64,000 bases of DNA, taken from Hysterangium stoloniferum. Its lineage: Eukaryota; Basidiomycota; Agaricomycetes; Hysterangiales; Hysterangiaceae. The translations under genes and the position numbers were made by a program. Position 1 is the stretch's first letter, and the number at the start of each line of letters is the position of its first letter. Location of the stretch: the NCBI GenBank assembly GCA_015178975.1, contig WHVD01000017.1, positions 682,001 through 746,000 on the forward strand. Reading direction: 5' to 3'. Below, piece after piece: positions 33,889 through 46,200 of this stretch. The notes beneath the pieces were generated by a model. It had not been told where the DNA came from. It did not search any database and was given only the letters and a program-made list of their open reading frames with translations.

Positions 33889-34245
33889 GTGAAAGCCCTA
33901 ATTGATAGTGGATCACTTGCAGACTTCATGTCGACGACGTTAGTCGATCAGCTGCAGGTAGTCAAGGATCCACTAGTAAAACCACTTACTATCCAGTTGG
34001 ATGTTCACGGATCACGGTCAAAAATCAATTATTCAGCTACTGCTGAGTTTTCATATCAGAACATAAAGGGTACTCGATGTTTCGATGTTGCTAACCTTGA
34101 TTCATATGACTTGATATTAGGGACTCTGTTCATATTTAAACATCAAGTTATGATGGGGTTGAATCCTACAAGGGTCAACATTGGGTCACCTCTACCACTC
34201 CCCATGGAAGGAGATACCATCGAGCGCGCTAGCAGAACTTTTTGA
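33889..34245 (+). pseudogene. Element E aspartic protease
   Basis: The retropepsin signature KALIDSGSLADFMS (D-S-G) lies right after the TGA at 33883. The second conserved strand is YDLILGTLFIFKHQV. The active-site triplet is intact. The frame is lost at a T-run (34238-34242), where it shifts into the RT frame. As in related elements, the protease would be cut from the Gag-Pol polyprotein. Confidence 0.75.
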
Positions 34246-35129
34246 CAATGAGTTAGAGAGGTTAAGGGCAGATTTATGTGCTGAAGCGGCTGACCTGGAC
34301 CCAGACACTACATCAACGGCACTGCCTCCATTAAGGGCTGTTAATCATACCATTCCAATAATTGATGACACCAAAGCTTACTCATGGAGACCATCCAAAT
34401 GCCCTGAAGCAATGAGGGATCTATGGCATGAAAAAAAAACTGCATATATCAAGAATGGGAGGTGGAGGGTAGCCACGGGAATGAATGCATGTCCTATGCT
34501 CATTATTCCTAAACCTCCAAAGGCTGATGGCACTTTGTGAATATGCACAGTAGTGGATAAGCGTGAGCAGAATGCTAACACATATAAGCTGGCGACCCCC
34601 TTGCCAGATATTGAAGCCATTATACAAAATGTTGTGCATCATATGTATTAGAGTTTGATAGACAGGAAGGATGCCTACGAGCAGATCCCAGTGGTTCCTG
34701 AGCATGTCCACTGGACATTGTTCACCTCTCCTGATGGCACTATGGAAAGCCTGACATTACAAATAGGGGATTGCAATGGTCCACCACATATTTGCGCTGT
34801 ACATTGGCATCTTCATGGATGTATACTTGGATGATATTGTCGTATACTCTGACTCTATCAGTGATCATGTTAAGCATCTTCACACTGTGTTTACAGTGCT
34901 CCGTCGGGAAAAATTATACTTGGCTGTCAACAAGATGCACTTGTTTGCTTCAGAGTTAACAGTTTTAGGGAAGTCGATACAGTGGGCAACTGGAAGATCC
35001 CGACAAATAAGCAACTTCTGGTGGGATTTTTGGGAGCAGTGGGATATCTCGCTAACAACTGTGAGGGAGTTCGAATCCCAATGGCTGTTTTAGCAGCGCA
35101 GACAGGAGTAAACAGGCAGTGGCATTGGG
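34246..35129 (+). pseudogene. Element E reverse transcriptase (truncated by LTR insertion)
   Basis: RT begins with ELFDNELERLRADL and continues with CPMLIIPKPPKADGTL, TGA 34538, DKREQNANTYKLATPLPD, TAG 34649, SLIDRKDAYEQIPV and the catalytic YLDD at 34824-34835. A small deletion before HIFALYIGIFMD removes part of the segment preceding YLDD. Another shift near 34975 leads to NKQLLVGFLGAVGYLAN. The gene is cut at 35129 by a second solo LTR. RNase H follows beyond it, in inverted orientation. Confidence 0.8.
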
Positions 35130-36153
35130 TGTTAAGTGCTGTGTCGGGAACTTATTCCAGAACTATTGGAAAGTCACCGGGAAGTCGGGAACTATCGGAT
35201 AGGGTCAGGATGTTGGCTTCAGCTTATGTGCTGCGCCTCTACGCAAATGCTCAAAGTCCTTAATTTCAGAAGTGAGACTTACGATGGAAGGTACGGATAT
35301 TCAGAGTTCTGAAGAGTTCCGAATATCGAGCATACAGAAAGATGGGAGAAGCAATAAGAAACTTCACTATAGATTCTTGATAGAGCATCTGCAAATGTAT
35401 TCGACTTTCCAGGGATATAGTGAATCTTGAAGTGGAATTCGTTTAGAAGATCCAGCCACCGTGTCTGCCTCGGAGACAGGTTCTTCTGCGTAAGTATATA
35501 TTCTATCCCTTTATGGTCAGTACAGATTCGAAATTTTACCCCCAACAGTTGTGACTGGATCGTTTCAATGATTCCACGATAGCCAACAACTCCTGTTCGT
35601 GGACAGGGTAGTTCTGTTGTGCCGAGTTGAACTTCCTGGACCAGAATGAGACTACTGCGGCAGTGCAGAGATCTTCACCTTGACTGAGAATGCCACTTGC
35701 ACCTGTTAAACAAGTGTCTGTCACCAAATTAATGGTTTGATGACCTCGTGAGTAGTCCAATGCAATTCTATAACTGTCACGATGGGCCTGAACAATATGC
35801 TTCACATCTTCAAAGGCACACTGCTCCGTTGAACCCCAATGTTACATCCCATTCCTGGATGTTTCAATATCCGACTTCCGATCTCTGACTACAGAACATC
35901 ATAGCTACTGTATCATCCACATTCTTTCCCTTGTTCTGCATTTGGTAATTTGTCCATTGACAAGTATTCACTCGTTTGTTTGTTATATTCCCGTTTCGGA
36001 ATATTGTCTCCCTAATATGTCTTATTGTATTTCTGTTTTAAGAACACTTCCGTTTCCGTCTTATTATGGTCTTAGTTTGTAGTACAATAATGAGTAGACT
36101 TATATTAGTTTCCGCGAATTTGTACTTTACCTTAGATCTGATATCGACTTAGG
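35130..36153. repeat. Second solo LTR split by an inversion
   Basis: Positions 35130-35369 match the first part of the 31259 LTR (TGTTAAGTGC...AATAAGAAAC). Positions 35842-36153 match its remaining part but in opposite orientation. Inverting 35370-36153 on paper rejoins the LTR, gives a TTGGG target duplication on both sides and places RNase H downstream of RT on the plus strand. So the LTR inserted first and the inversion came later, with one breakpoint inside the LTR. Confidence 0.8.
35370..35841 (-). pseudogene. Element E RNase H, inverted segment
   Basis: The minus strand encodes DVKHIVQAHRDSYRIALDYS, LVTDTCLTGASGILSQGED, VHEQELLAIVESL, CTDHKGIEYILTQ, RQTRWLDLLNEF and KSNTFADALSRIYSE. 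This is RNase H plus the tether that normally follows RT in the same direction. It is antisense only because of the inversion described for 35130-36153. Confidence 0.8.
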
Positions 36154-36510
36154 GATGAGCCCTTGGGCACCATTAGGGCTGAATCTGAGTACGTAACTGA
36201 CATTCCAGGGAGGGAAGAGGATACACGGGGGGTGCACTATGTTTCAGGGGTACCTGGCTTTGACAGTGTGTCGACACCGCTGTATACAGGGTCTGCAGCG
36301 GTAGCATTGGAGGAAGCACCAAGACGGTCAGGAAGGTTGGCTACTCAAACGCATCCGTCATATGCAACACTCGCAGGGTTGGGAGCAAGGAGGAAAGGAC
36401 GTATTGAAGGATCAGGACAGATGACCAAAAGACACACAATGGTCATAGTAAGTCATCTGGATTGCCCCTGGAGCATCCATCACAAGGGGGGAGGGGCAAA
36501 ACACCAAATA
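36154..36510 (+). pseudogene. Element E RNase H to integrase linker
   Basis: An open frame (DEPLGTIRAESEYVTDIPGR) continues the tether after RNase H once the inversion is undone, with one or two bases changed at the breakpoint. It is Gly/Ser/Arg-rich and has no catalytic motif. It ends at the Tc1-like insertion (TA at 36509-36510). Confidence 0.55.
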
Positions 36511-38116
36511 CAGTGAGGGACAAAACCCTTCCAATGATTTTTAGTTGTGCAAAGATTCATGAATAACTCAAGAACCACTGTAGCTACAGACCTAAGATTT
36601 GGGGAGTGGTTAGGTCTATATGTTGTCTATTTACCCTTAAAGTATTATTACATAAGCATCAGTATTTCCCACACTATAAATAAAATACTAATTAAACTGT
36701 ATTGGAAGGGTTTTGTCCCTGTCACATGATTAACATATAACCATATTGTTTATATGCAAATAAGTGCAAATAAAAATCATCTGACCTGTCAAAATTATAT
36801 ATATATATACATATGTTTACTTTCCAATCCAAAAACATCCCCATAACTCAACATTCTACACCATGAAGGCTCTTACTCCTCCTCAGCTTAGCCATATTCT
36901 CACTTTTCTCAATAAGGGCAAGTCTGCTCCTCAGATCTCTGAAATCACTGGCCAGGATCTGTCCACTATATCCAGAATTCATTCTACCCATTGATCATCA
37001 CCTGCCAACTCATCTGGTGGCTGTTTATGCAAGCTTTCCTCCTCAGATATTCATTATTCTATTCAACAAATCACTTCTCAAAAGGCTGAAAATGCCACTG
37101 AGGTCACCAAACCATTCAAGATATGACTGGAGATTCTATTTCAGTTAGAACTGTTCATAGGGCATTCAAGAAGGCTGAGATGAGGGCTATGGTGAAGAGA
37201 AAAAGGCCTTTACTCAATAAGAGGTATAGGAAGGCAAGGACAGACTTTACTCTGGCACACAAGGACTGGACTGTGGATGATTGGAAGAGGGTTGTTTGGT
37301 CAGATGAGACAAAAATCAATTGTTTGGGGTCATATGGGAGGAATTAGATGTGGAAAAGGGCAGGAGAGGGGCTCAGTGGTAGGCTGGGCAAGGGCACAGT
37401 CAGGTTTGGGGGAGGAAATCTGATGTTGTGGAGCTGTATGTTGTGGGAAGGCCCAGGATATTCCACCAAGATTAATGGGAGAATGGATGCTAACCTTTAT
37501 GGTAGCATTTTTGAAGATGAACTTCAAGCAACTGTGGAGTATTATAGCAAGAACACAGAAGATGTGGTCTTTCAGCAGGACAATGATACCAAACACAAGA
37601 GCACAAAGGCCATTAATTGGTTCAAAGACAATGGATTTATGGTCATGGTATTGCCACCTCAGTCTGCTGACCTTAATACAATTGAACACCTCTGGTATTG
37701 CCTCAAAAGGAGGTTGGGAGAGTATGAAGTGGCACCCAAGAGTATTCATGAGTTGTGGGAGAGGGTTCAGACAGAGTGGGAGAATATCCCTGCCTCCACT
37801 TGTCAGAACCTGATAGAGAGTATTCCTAGAAGGGTTGAGGCTGTTTTGAAGGCCAAGAGAGGCATTACAAAGTACTAGATTGTTTGATTTGTGTTCTTTT
37901 TATACCAGGGACAAAACCCTTCCAATGTGATTTTATTAGTGTTTTGTTTATAGTTTGGGAAATACTAATGCTTATGTTATAATATTTTAAGGGCATATAG
38001 ATAACATATAGACCTAACCAACCCCCAAATGTCAGGTCTGTATCTACAGTGGTTCTTGAGTTATTCAAGGATCTTTGCACAACTAAAAATCATTGGAAGG
38101 GTTTTGTCCCTCACTG
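36511..38116 (+). mobile_element. Tc1-like DNA transposon with long TIRs (copy A)
   Basis: 1606 bp starting CAGTGAGGGACAAAACCC, flanked by TA (36509-36510 and 38117-38118). TIRs are about 215 bp, and each is bounded internally by an inverted CATTGGAAGGGTTTTGTCCC, so each arm is itself an inverted structure. It sits in element E between linker and integrase. A third, truncated copy is at 60143-63233. Confidence 0.85.
36863..37878 (+). pseudogene. Tc1-like DD34E transposase
   Basis: ATG 36863 opens MKALTPPQLSHILTFLNKG with a paired-like HTH start. Frameshifts and a stop (37345-37347) interrupt it. The catalytic part has DETKI after WS (first Asp), FQQDNDTKH (second Asp) and LNTIEHLWYCLK (Glu). 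There are 34 residues between the second Asp and the Glu, the DD34E spacing of Tc1. The end is KRGITKY and stop at 37878. Not functional as read, but recently enough broken to align easily with 63066-63233. Confidence 0.82.
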
Positions 38117-38118
38117 TA

Positions 38119-39240
38119 CGTCTGGTCATCAAGATTACATTGAACGGCCTTCTTCACAAGTGACAATGGAGGGTGTGTTACCTGAGTTGCCTTCAAATTT
38201 TCTACTAGCAGAAATACCATTGGAGGGCCACACAGGATTGGACATCCCAGAAGTCCTACGATGACAGTATGGATCAGACATTTTCTTCTCTAGGATATGG
38301 GCAATGCCACAGGAGTATAAGGGCTTTACGTCGCAGGATGGGTTTCTGTTCTTAAATCTGGAGGGCATCAAACTACTTTGCATCCCTGATATTACCATTG
38401 GGAATCGACAAGTGAGGGAAATTGTTATCTCACATGCCCATTCCATCTTGGCACATCTAGGGGCAAGGAAAACCACCACATATTTGCAAACCAATGTGTG
38501 GTGGCCATCATTAACCAAGGATGTTGAATTATTCTGCAAGTCATGCAGTGTGTGTGCCACTTCGAAATCTGAAACACAGAAACCACAGGGACAACTTCGC
38601 TCAATGGAAGTGCCATCACAGCTGTGGGAGGCAATTGGGATTGATTTTGTAGGACCCTTGCCAGTGTCCAGGAATCGCCTTGGGGAGTTCCATAGCATCT
38701 GTGTTATTATTGACCATTTAACTTGCATGGTCCATTTGGTACTGGCGCGCAGCAACTATACTGCTATTCAAATGGCTGAGGTGATCTTCGACCATGTTTA
38801 CAAGTTGCATGGGCTGCCCGACAAAATCATTAGTGATTGAGATTCGTTATTTACAAGTATCTTTTTGGAGAGAGCTTCATAGGTTGATAGGAGTCGAATT
38901 GCAGATGTCTTCATCATACCACCCCCAAACAGATGGCGCTACTGAACGTGCAAATCGGACAATGACACAAATGCTTAGGCAATGTGTAGCACCAAACCGG
39001 AAAGAGTGGGTGTCGAAGCTGTCAGCTATTGAATTTGCGATGAATAACGCTACATCAGAAACAACTGGATTCTCACCATTTTTTTTGAATTATGGTCGGC
39101 TGCCATGGCCACTGCTCTGGGACAATAATATGAAGTATCCAGGTGTCCTTGAATTTGCAGAATGGATGAAGCTAGCAATCATGAATGCGCATGATGAGAT
39201 ACTGACAGCCAGGGTTAAGCAGACGTGGCAGGCAAATTGA
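38119..39240 (+). pseudogene. Element E integrase
   Basis: Frame from 38119 with TGA at 38262, then a zinc domain (ISHAHSILAHLGARKT, FCKSCSVC), catalytic GIDFVGPLPVS, KIISD followed by TGA at 38838 (the expected Arg of SDRD) and DGATERANRTM with the Glu. A shift near 38870 joins the two ORFs. TGA at 39238 leads into the C-terminal part. The DDE triad itself is present. Confidence 0.8.
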
Positions 39241-39762
39241 CACCGGAGGTCTGTTGAATTTAACGTCAATGATTTGGTTTATCTATCCACGAAGAACTTA
39301 TGCTTACCAAAGAATCGGGCATGTAAACTGCTGCCAAAATATATAGGACCTTTTAGGATCAGCTGGGTACTGGAGCCAGGAGCGACATACCAGTTGGAAC
39401 TGTCAAGGGAGCTCAAGCAACGGGGGATTAACCCAAGTTTTCATGCCTCGTTGCTTCATATACACATTCTGAATGATGATCGTCTGTTCCCAGGGAGGGA
39501 GTTGAGGCAGATTCCTGGTTTTGGTAGTCAGCCTCGTGAGTGGGCAGTCGAGAAGATTCTTGCTCATTCAGGGAAGGGCCTCGAGGCCTTCTTTGAGGTC
39601 TTGTGGAACATGGGAGAAACTACCTGGTTGCCATATCAAGCTGTTCAGCATGTTCATCCATTGAAGGCTTACCTGGAGGCACTAGTGTTACAAGTGTTCG
39701 ATCATTGCCCAGGGGCCAAGGGCAGCCCTCAAATCGCATCGAAATCACCAAGATGTCTTTGA
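39241..39762 (+). pseudogene. Element E integrase C-terminus and chromodomain-like end
   Basis: HRRSVEFNVNDLVYLSTKN and PKYIGPFRISWVLEPGATY form the GPY/F-like module, followed by INPSFHASLL and a chromodomain-like segment (REWAVEKILAH, FFEVLWNMGETTWLPYQAV). The aromatic positions fit a divergent chromodomain or chromoshadow-like fold. The stop is TGA at 39760-39762, possibly natural. No LTR follows: after about 100 bp a truncated MITE starts. Confidence 0.65.
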
Positions 39763-39862
39763 GCTCAGAGTCTCATCAGGAAGTGTCTTGCAAATCAAGC
39801 GCTGAGGACTTACCTTCTATTTATGTTGGCTCAGCTGTCCCAATAATTGCACAAGAATCACC

Positions 39863-40461
39863 AAGTTATTTATCCACTAAAGTATATATATTTATATTGT
39901 TTGTTGTAAAATTAATATTTAATCAAATTCAGCCTATCAGATGATATTCTGGAGAATAAGGAAATATTAAATATTTATCTTGTATCTGGCAAACGTTAGT
40001 CAAACAAACATATATAGATTATCCTTTTGGGGATAAATTCCACAACATGGATTGGTTGGCCAGATAGTTCTGGTTAACTTTCTAAACCAAATAAATTTAA
40101 ATTATATGAACTATATTTGAAAGTTTGCATAATATACAAGAGAATCCATCTTATCCCAAAGATTAAGTCATAATCCGAGTAATTTTGGTTAACTATAATG
40201 TTTGTGGACATTTTAAAAGTCATGGAGATGCTAGAGAATGTATTTTATCCCAAAGATTAGGTAACAACCCAGATAATCTTGTATAACCATGACATTTGTG
40301 CATATTTTAAGGGAGTGTACAAGTCTTAAAGATGAAGTTTTGGGTTAATGAAATATAAATCCCTAAAACATGTAGTCATAGCCAGGAGAAATAGTCTTAC
40401 TTAAAAATATGAGGAGTTTTTCATAAGATTTTGTGTATTCAATGAATTGTGACTATCCTCC
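39863..40461. mobile_element. Harbinger-like MITE, copy 3 (left end truncated)
   Basis: Nearly identical to 4149-4766 from AAGTTATTTATCCACTAAAG onward, ending CTATCCTCC. The first about 20 bp with the left inverted repeat are missing. The following stretch 40462-40912 is AT-rich with no supportable feature. Confidence 0.65.
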
Positions 40462-40912
40462 CATTCCATGCATATGTATATCATTGGCACCTCTAAATAC
40501 ATATGTATTACTTTGGAATGGATCTGTCAATCTGAACAGATTTCTACTTGATTCAACATACCCAGAATATACATATAGGGGGTTTTACTTAATAAAGACA
40601 GCTGTGGTATGAAAAATTTCCAATAATATTTTACATACCTTCCATGGAAATAACTACATTACAACTTTTAAAAACAAAGTACTAATAAAAGTATTAGTAG
40701 GCATCTGTAAAAGGAAGGAGATTATATACAATGGAATTTGTTAAATAACTATGGGTTGTATAAGATGTAATATGGAGAACTATTTCTGATGGTTGTTTTT
40801 TGATGATATAATTGTTTTAGAATAGATATCACTATTTAAAGATGGAGTTTTGTAAAAATAAGACTTTTATTAGTAAATATTTGAGATTATAGTAATTATA
40901 AACACCCTCCTT

Positions 40913-41552
40913 GGAGAGGGAGTACCAGGTGGTGCTGACCATGGAGAAGGAGGCTGGGGAGCAGAGACAGAGGGATGAGGAGGTGGTGTGGGTTGCCATG
41001 CAACATGCCAAGGCAGCTGTGGAGAGGTCTGTGGTTGCCATGGGAAAGGTAAGTTTCAATGATTCTCACATTTGACTTTACTTTTAGCACAAAGTGGTGG
41101 AAGCCAAGTTGGAGTCCAAAGGGGAGCCTGAGAGCCCCCAAAAGGTAGGTCTCAGGTCTGTGGAGGTTTCTAGGTACTGACCACACTAACAGAAAACAAG
41201 GAAAATGGCTCCAGTCTACCTGGAGGTAAAGAATGACCCATGGTGTTCTGGCTGTAATGACCAGAACACAGAATATTACTGAAAGTCTGGGTGGGGACCA
41301 GGCTGTTGGCCCTGTGCACACCTCAAAGCAAGGTGCTCACTGGTTCACAAGCCCATGAGGTCCATGGCATGGGAAACGGGTTGCTTGGACAGGCCCAGGG
41401 GCCTGGAGGACATTTTGGGGCAGATAGCTGTGGCCATAGAGGCCCAAAACCAGTTGCTTGAAGAGAGCAACTGGATGCAGGGGACTGTGGTGGAGACACT
41501 CCAGGGACTCTATGGGGAGTTCTGGGCATTCTTGGTGGAGTACAGCAGGTAC
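40913..41552 (+). pseudogene. Gene X, 5' part: cysteine-rich protein with two introns, interrupted by element 2
   Basis: Open exon to 41048 (MEKEAGEQRQRDEEVVWVAM from ATG 40941), a 39-bp intron 41049-41087 (GTAAGT...TTTTAG), exon 41088-41144 (HKVVEAKLESKGEPESPQK), a 48-bp intron 41145-41192 (GTAGGT...ACAG), then exon 41193-41552. All joins keep frame. The third exon has a Cys cluster, CSGC...CWPC...C, resembling a binuclear zinc motif, with a TGA (41280-41282) inside it, and a likely coiled coil (LEDILGQIAVAIEAQNQLLEE). The 3' end continues at 47446 after element 2. Function unknown. The upstream start is uncertain. Confidence 0.5.
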
Positions 41553-41884
41553 TGTAAGGGGACAAGTCATGCACACTTTATTTTCCCCAGATTAGTACCC
41601 CCCAGACTATGCCTTATTGTCTATTCCATTTTATTACCTCCCCATAACAGGACATCTTATTCTTTACAGGGTACATTGAACTGATGTAAGAGGGCACTTA
41701 AGGCATGGGAAAATACACTGTGTGCTGTATAGCTGACGTGTCACACCTGGTAGAGTTTCCTTAGACTTTTCTCTTTGGATTTCCTCTACTAGGTGAGTAG
41801 ATAGTTATCTTGTATTTAGTCATTTATATATACCTTTGGATTTCCTCTACTAGTGTGATATCCACTCTTAGAGTTGCCCTTACA
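41553..41884 (+). repeat. Element 2 5' LTR
   Basis: TGTAAGGGG...CCCTTACA. It contains a direct repeat, CTTTGGATTTCCTCTACTAG, in two copies. It has CA where the 3' LTR has CG at two sites. Confidence 0.92.
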
Positions 41885-41996
41885 GTAGAAAAGTCTCACA
41901 ATCTTCGAGAACTGGCCACGATTTTATTACAGGTATTAGACGGAATAAAATCACGACCCCTCCTCACACCCTTACTTCATTCAACTCACTTTTGGG

Positions 41997-43237
41997 ATGT
42001 CTCTGCCGCCAGAGCTCGAGCAACGCTTACAGGGCATGGAACAGAACACCCAAGACAACATCAAGGCTCTCACGGACCTTATCACCCAACTTCAACTCAC
42101 CGTCAGCAATCTCGCCAACTCTACATCCTCCTCTTCCTCAGCTGCACCTGCTACCCTCCCTCTACACCCAATTGCCCAGCCTACACCATCTGTCGATTTG
42201 TCGGCTCGGTCGACACGTCATCCGAAAGGTTCGAAACCGAGCGACTTTGACGGTAATAGAGACAGTGGCCGTAACTTCCTATACTCGTGCTACACCTACA
42301 TGATGCTATGCCCCGAAGACTTCGTGGTTGACAACACGCGTATTCTTTGGGTCTTGACCTTCATGAAAACCGGTCGAGCCGCAACTTGGGCAAGCGAGGC
42401 CATCCTGCGACACCACGCTAAAGGCGTTATGTTCACGGACTGGGGCGACTTTCAGACCCAATTCGAAGTGGAATTCTACCCGCAGTTTGAACAGGAGGCC
42501 ACCGCCAGTCGACTCAATTCCACGGCGTATTTTCAGGGTGCCAGGCATATCGACCTTTACATCGACGAATTTCGAGAAACGGCGTGTAAGGCGGAGTACA
42601 CCGGTGCCCCTGCGGTCATGGCGTTCAGAGCAGGTCTGAACCGCGGTGTCGAGCGACAAGTCACGACCATGATGGTCGGTCGACCAGGCAATGGTGACCT
42701 CGACAGCTGTTCGAGACCGCGCGCATTGCAGCGCAAGCGCAGATGGCCAGTGACACTTTCCAGCAGTCGCTCCAGCATCGAAACTTACCTTCGAGAACAC
42801 CGGTCATTTCGTCGATGACCGGATCACATTCGCACTTGATCCCCACACCCCCTCGCATCAACTACGCACCGCGGCCAGGGCCGCCCCCCGGACCTCCCTT
42901 CCAAACACCGTCGATGCAACAGGGATCCGCAGTCGGAATCGTGCCTATGGAAGTGGACCGGACTCGTCGGACCCAGCAACGCATCCCTCTCAATACCTGT
43001 CGTAGGTGTGGACAGGTGGGTCATTGGGCACACGATTGTCCAGAGATTAGGGAAATCCTCCGTTTCCTAGCAGAAGACCCAGACGACCTGTCGGCCTTCA
43101 TGCAAGATATATTGGCATTAGAGGATGCAGGCCATATTTCCAATATGGACAAGGAGTCACCCCCATTGGGACAGTCGGTGGAACAGGTTTTCCCCCCAGC
43201 AACAAGTGAAGGATGCGCCCTCGTTGCTTATTCATGA
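41997..43237 (+). pseudogene. Element 2 gag (one-base deletion)
   Basis: ATG 41997 opens MSLPPELEQRLQGMEQNTQD, an N-terminal coiled coil, then a Ser/Ala/Pro linker and a retrotransposon Gag domain (FMKTGRAATWASEAIL, YFQGARHIDLYIDEF). Near 42709 one base is missing, and the rest reads in the next frame (ASDTFQQSLQ...). It ends with the zinc knuckle CRRCGQVGHWAHDC and stop at 43237. The last 113 bp overlap the pol ORF in the +1 frame, so Pol is probably made by frameshifting. Confidence 0.82.
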
Positions 43238-46200
43238 CCAACTTCACAGTGTAATGATAGATAAGATAGAGCCCCAATACACTCCTCCTACTCATGCTGA
43301 AACTGTGAAACCAATAGTCGTATCCAATCTCCCAAAACCCTACCTCCGTCTCCCGAAGTGGGAGCGGAGATTGCCACCCACTTACATCATATGTTCAACC
43401 CCCTCGACCAATTCCTTATCCTTGCCGATTCAGATTCAGGCAACAGACACTGCTGAGATCCATGCCCTGAGTGCTCTTTTAGATTGTGGCGCTACAGGAC
43501 TATTCATTGACAGGGACTTTGTTAAAAGGAAGCGCCTCACCACTTGTTCCCTCACTCGTCCAATTCCAGTCCTCAATGTTGATGGCACTCACAATGAGGC
43601 AGGTGCTATCATGGAAGTAGTTGACCTCATCCTGCATTATAAAGATCATTATGAGCGTGCTGTCTTTGCAGTCACTAGTTTGGGTCACCACAATATGCTT
43701 CTTGGATTCACCTGGCTGCAACAGCACAACCCAGAGGTAGATTGGTCAACAGGCAAGGTCACCATGAGTCGATGCCCATCCCAATGCCGGACTTGCCAAC
43801 AAGAGTTAAAGGAAGAGCATCGAGCAGCTGCAAGACTTCGGGCCTGTCGTACCGGGCCATTACCGATACCCATCACTCCTATAGAAGATGACTCAATAAT
43901 GGAGGGAGAGGTAGAAGAAGATACTGAACCCCGAGAGGATGGGGACCGCATTTGGGTGGCCTCACTTCCCCCAGAAGAAGAGTTTATTCGTGCAAGTACT
44001 ACCACCTCTCAGCGTCTTGCAGAGGCATTTCATTGTAATTCCCAACCAATGACTCCAGGTAAAGGATCAGTACAAGATCAAATTCTTGTATACCTGCATG
44101 AATATGTGGACATCTTTTCCAAGGCCTCCTTTGACAGACTTCCTGAACAGAAAGCCTGGGACCATGCCATTGAACTGGTACCAGATGCCAAACCTTCATC
44201 TTGCAAGGTGTACCCTTTAGCTCCAAATGAACAGGCAGAGCTTGATGCCTTCCTTCAAGAGAACCTATCCACAGGCCATATCCGACCCTCAAAGTCACCC
44301 ATGGCTTCCCCAGTGTTCTTTATTAAGAAAAAGGATGGGTCCCTTCGTTTAGTACAGGATTATCGTGTTCTCAATGCTGTCACTATCAAGAACCAATACC
44401 CCCTTCCTTTGATCTCTGACCTTATCAATCAGCTACGTGGAGCTCGCTATTTCACCAAATTAGATGTACGATGGGGCTATAACAATGTGAGGATCAAGGA
44501 AGGGGATGAATGGAAAGCAGCCTTTCGCACCAACTGGGGATTGTTTGAACCCCTTGTTATGTTTTTCGGACTCACCAATAGCCCCTCCACCTTCCAGACG
44601 ATGATGAATGACATTTTCCATGACCTCATCATGGAGGGTGTAGTGGTCATTTATCTGGATGACATTTTGATATTCACCAAAACACTGCAAGAGCACTACC
44701 GTGTGTCACATCTAGTCATGCAACGGCTACGCCAGCATAAACTCTACCTCAGGCCAGAGAAGTGTGAATTTGAGAAGACCAAGATTGAATACTTGGGACT
44801 CATTATCTCAGAGGGTCAGGTGGAGATGGATCCGATCAAAGTGGCTGGTGTAGCAGAATGGCCAACCCCAGGTAGCCGTAAGGAAGTACAGTCTTTCCTG
44901 GGGTTTGCCAACTTCTACCGACGCTTCATCAAGGACTTCTCCCACCATGCACGTCTCCTGTTTGATCTCACCAAAAAGGATCAGCCTTGGAAGTGGGGCA
45001 AGGAGGAAGTGGGTGCCTTTCACACTCTCAAGCATCTAGTGACTTCAGCACCAGTTCTTGCCTTTGCGAAAGACAACCTTCCATACCATATTGAGGCTGA
45101 CAGTTCAGACTTTGCCACAGGGGCAGTACTGTCTCAGCAGTCACAGGAGGATGGCAAGTGGCATCCCATTGCATTCTACTCCAAAAGCCTCAATGAGGTG
45201 GAATGCAATTATGATATTCATGATAAGGAGATGCTGGCTATCATCCGGGCACTGGAAGAGTGGCGTCACTTTGTAGAAGGTGCTGAGCATAAGTTTGAGA
45301 TTTGGACAGACCATAAGAACCTGGAATACTTTCGCACATCCAAGAAGTTGAACCGGAGGCAAGCCAGATGGTCACTTTATTTGGCATGGTTTGACTTTGA
45401 GATGCATCATCGTCCGGGAGCCTCTATGGGAAAATCAGATGCTCTATCCAGACGTGCTGACCATGGTTCTGGTGCAGAAGACAATAAGGATAGGGTACTC
45501 CTCCGACCAGAATTATTTGCTATTCGAGCATTAGAAGGGATGGAGGTTTATGGTGAAGAATGGGACATCCTGAGGGATGTCCGGGAAGGCTTGAAGGAGT
45601 CAACCCCAGAAGATGCAGTGGCAAATGCCATTCAGAAGATGTGCAAGACTAAAAGCAGGTCTATACAGTCCTCAGAGTGGTCAGAATCAGAGGGCCTACT
45701 CCTGTTTTGTGGGAAGGTATATGTTCCAGACCACTTGGATCTCTGCCGCCGCATTATGGCCCAACATCACGATACCAAGGTAACAGGCCACCCAGGCAGG
45801 TGGAAGACCTTAGAACTCATTTCCAGGAATTACTGGTGGCCCCAAATGTCCAGACATGTAGGACTCTATGCCAAGACTTGTGATGTGTGTTTGCAGACCA
45901 AGACCATCCAGCATAAACCTATGGGTCAGCTGCAGCCATTGCCAATCCCCAGTCAACGCTGGGAAGTGGTCAGTGTAGACTTTATTGAGGCCCATGGTTT
46001 CGATGCAATTATGAATGTGGTTGACTCACTCTCTAAACGGGCTCACTTCATCCCTACCATGACCACATTGTCAGCAGCAGGTGCAGCATGTCTTTTTCTA
46101 CAGCATGTCTGGAAACTACATGGCTTGCCAATGAAGGTGGTTTCTGACCGTGGCTCACAGTTTGTGGCAGAATTCACCAAGGAACTCTACCGCTTGCTGG

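Larger units (their letters stand above)
30388..39762 (+). mobile_element. Element E: Ty3/gypsy chromovirus body without LTRs, heavily interrupted
   Basis: Order on the plus strand: gag, zinc knuckle, a large linker, protease, RT, RNase H (now inverted), linker, integrase and chromodomain-like end. No flanking LTRs are visible. It is interrupted by a solo LTR (31259-31802), a second solo LTR later split by an inversion (35130-36153) and a Tc1-like transposon (36511-38116). Fourteen in-frame TGA stops, one TAG (34649) and several frameshifts make it inactive. Confidence 0.85.

Noticed and set aside
42306..42800. Minus-strand ORF of 164 codons
   Set aside because: A shadow of element 2 gag. 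No motif, and it covers the coding frame on the other strand.
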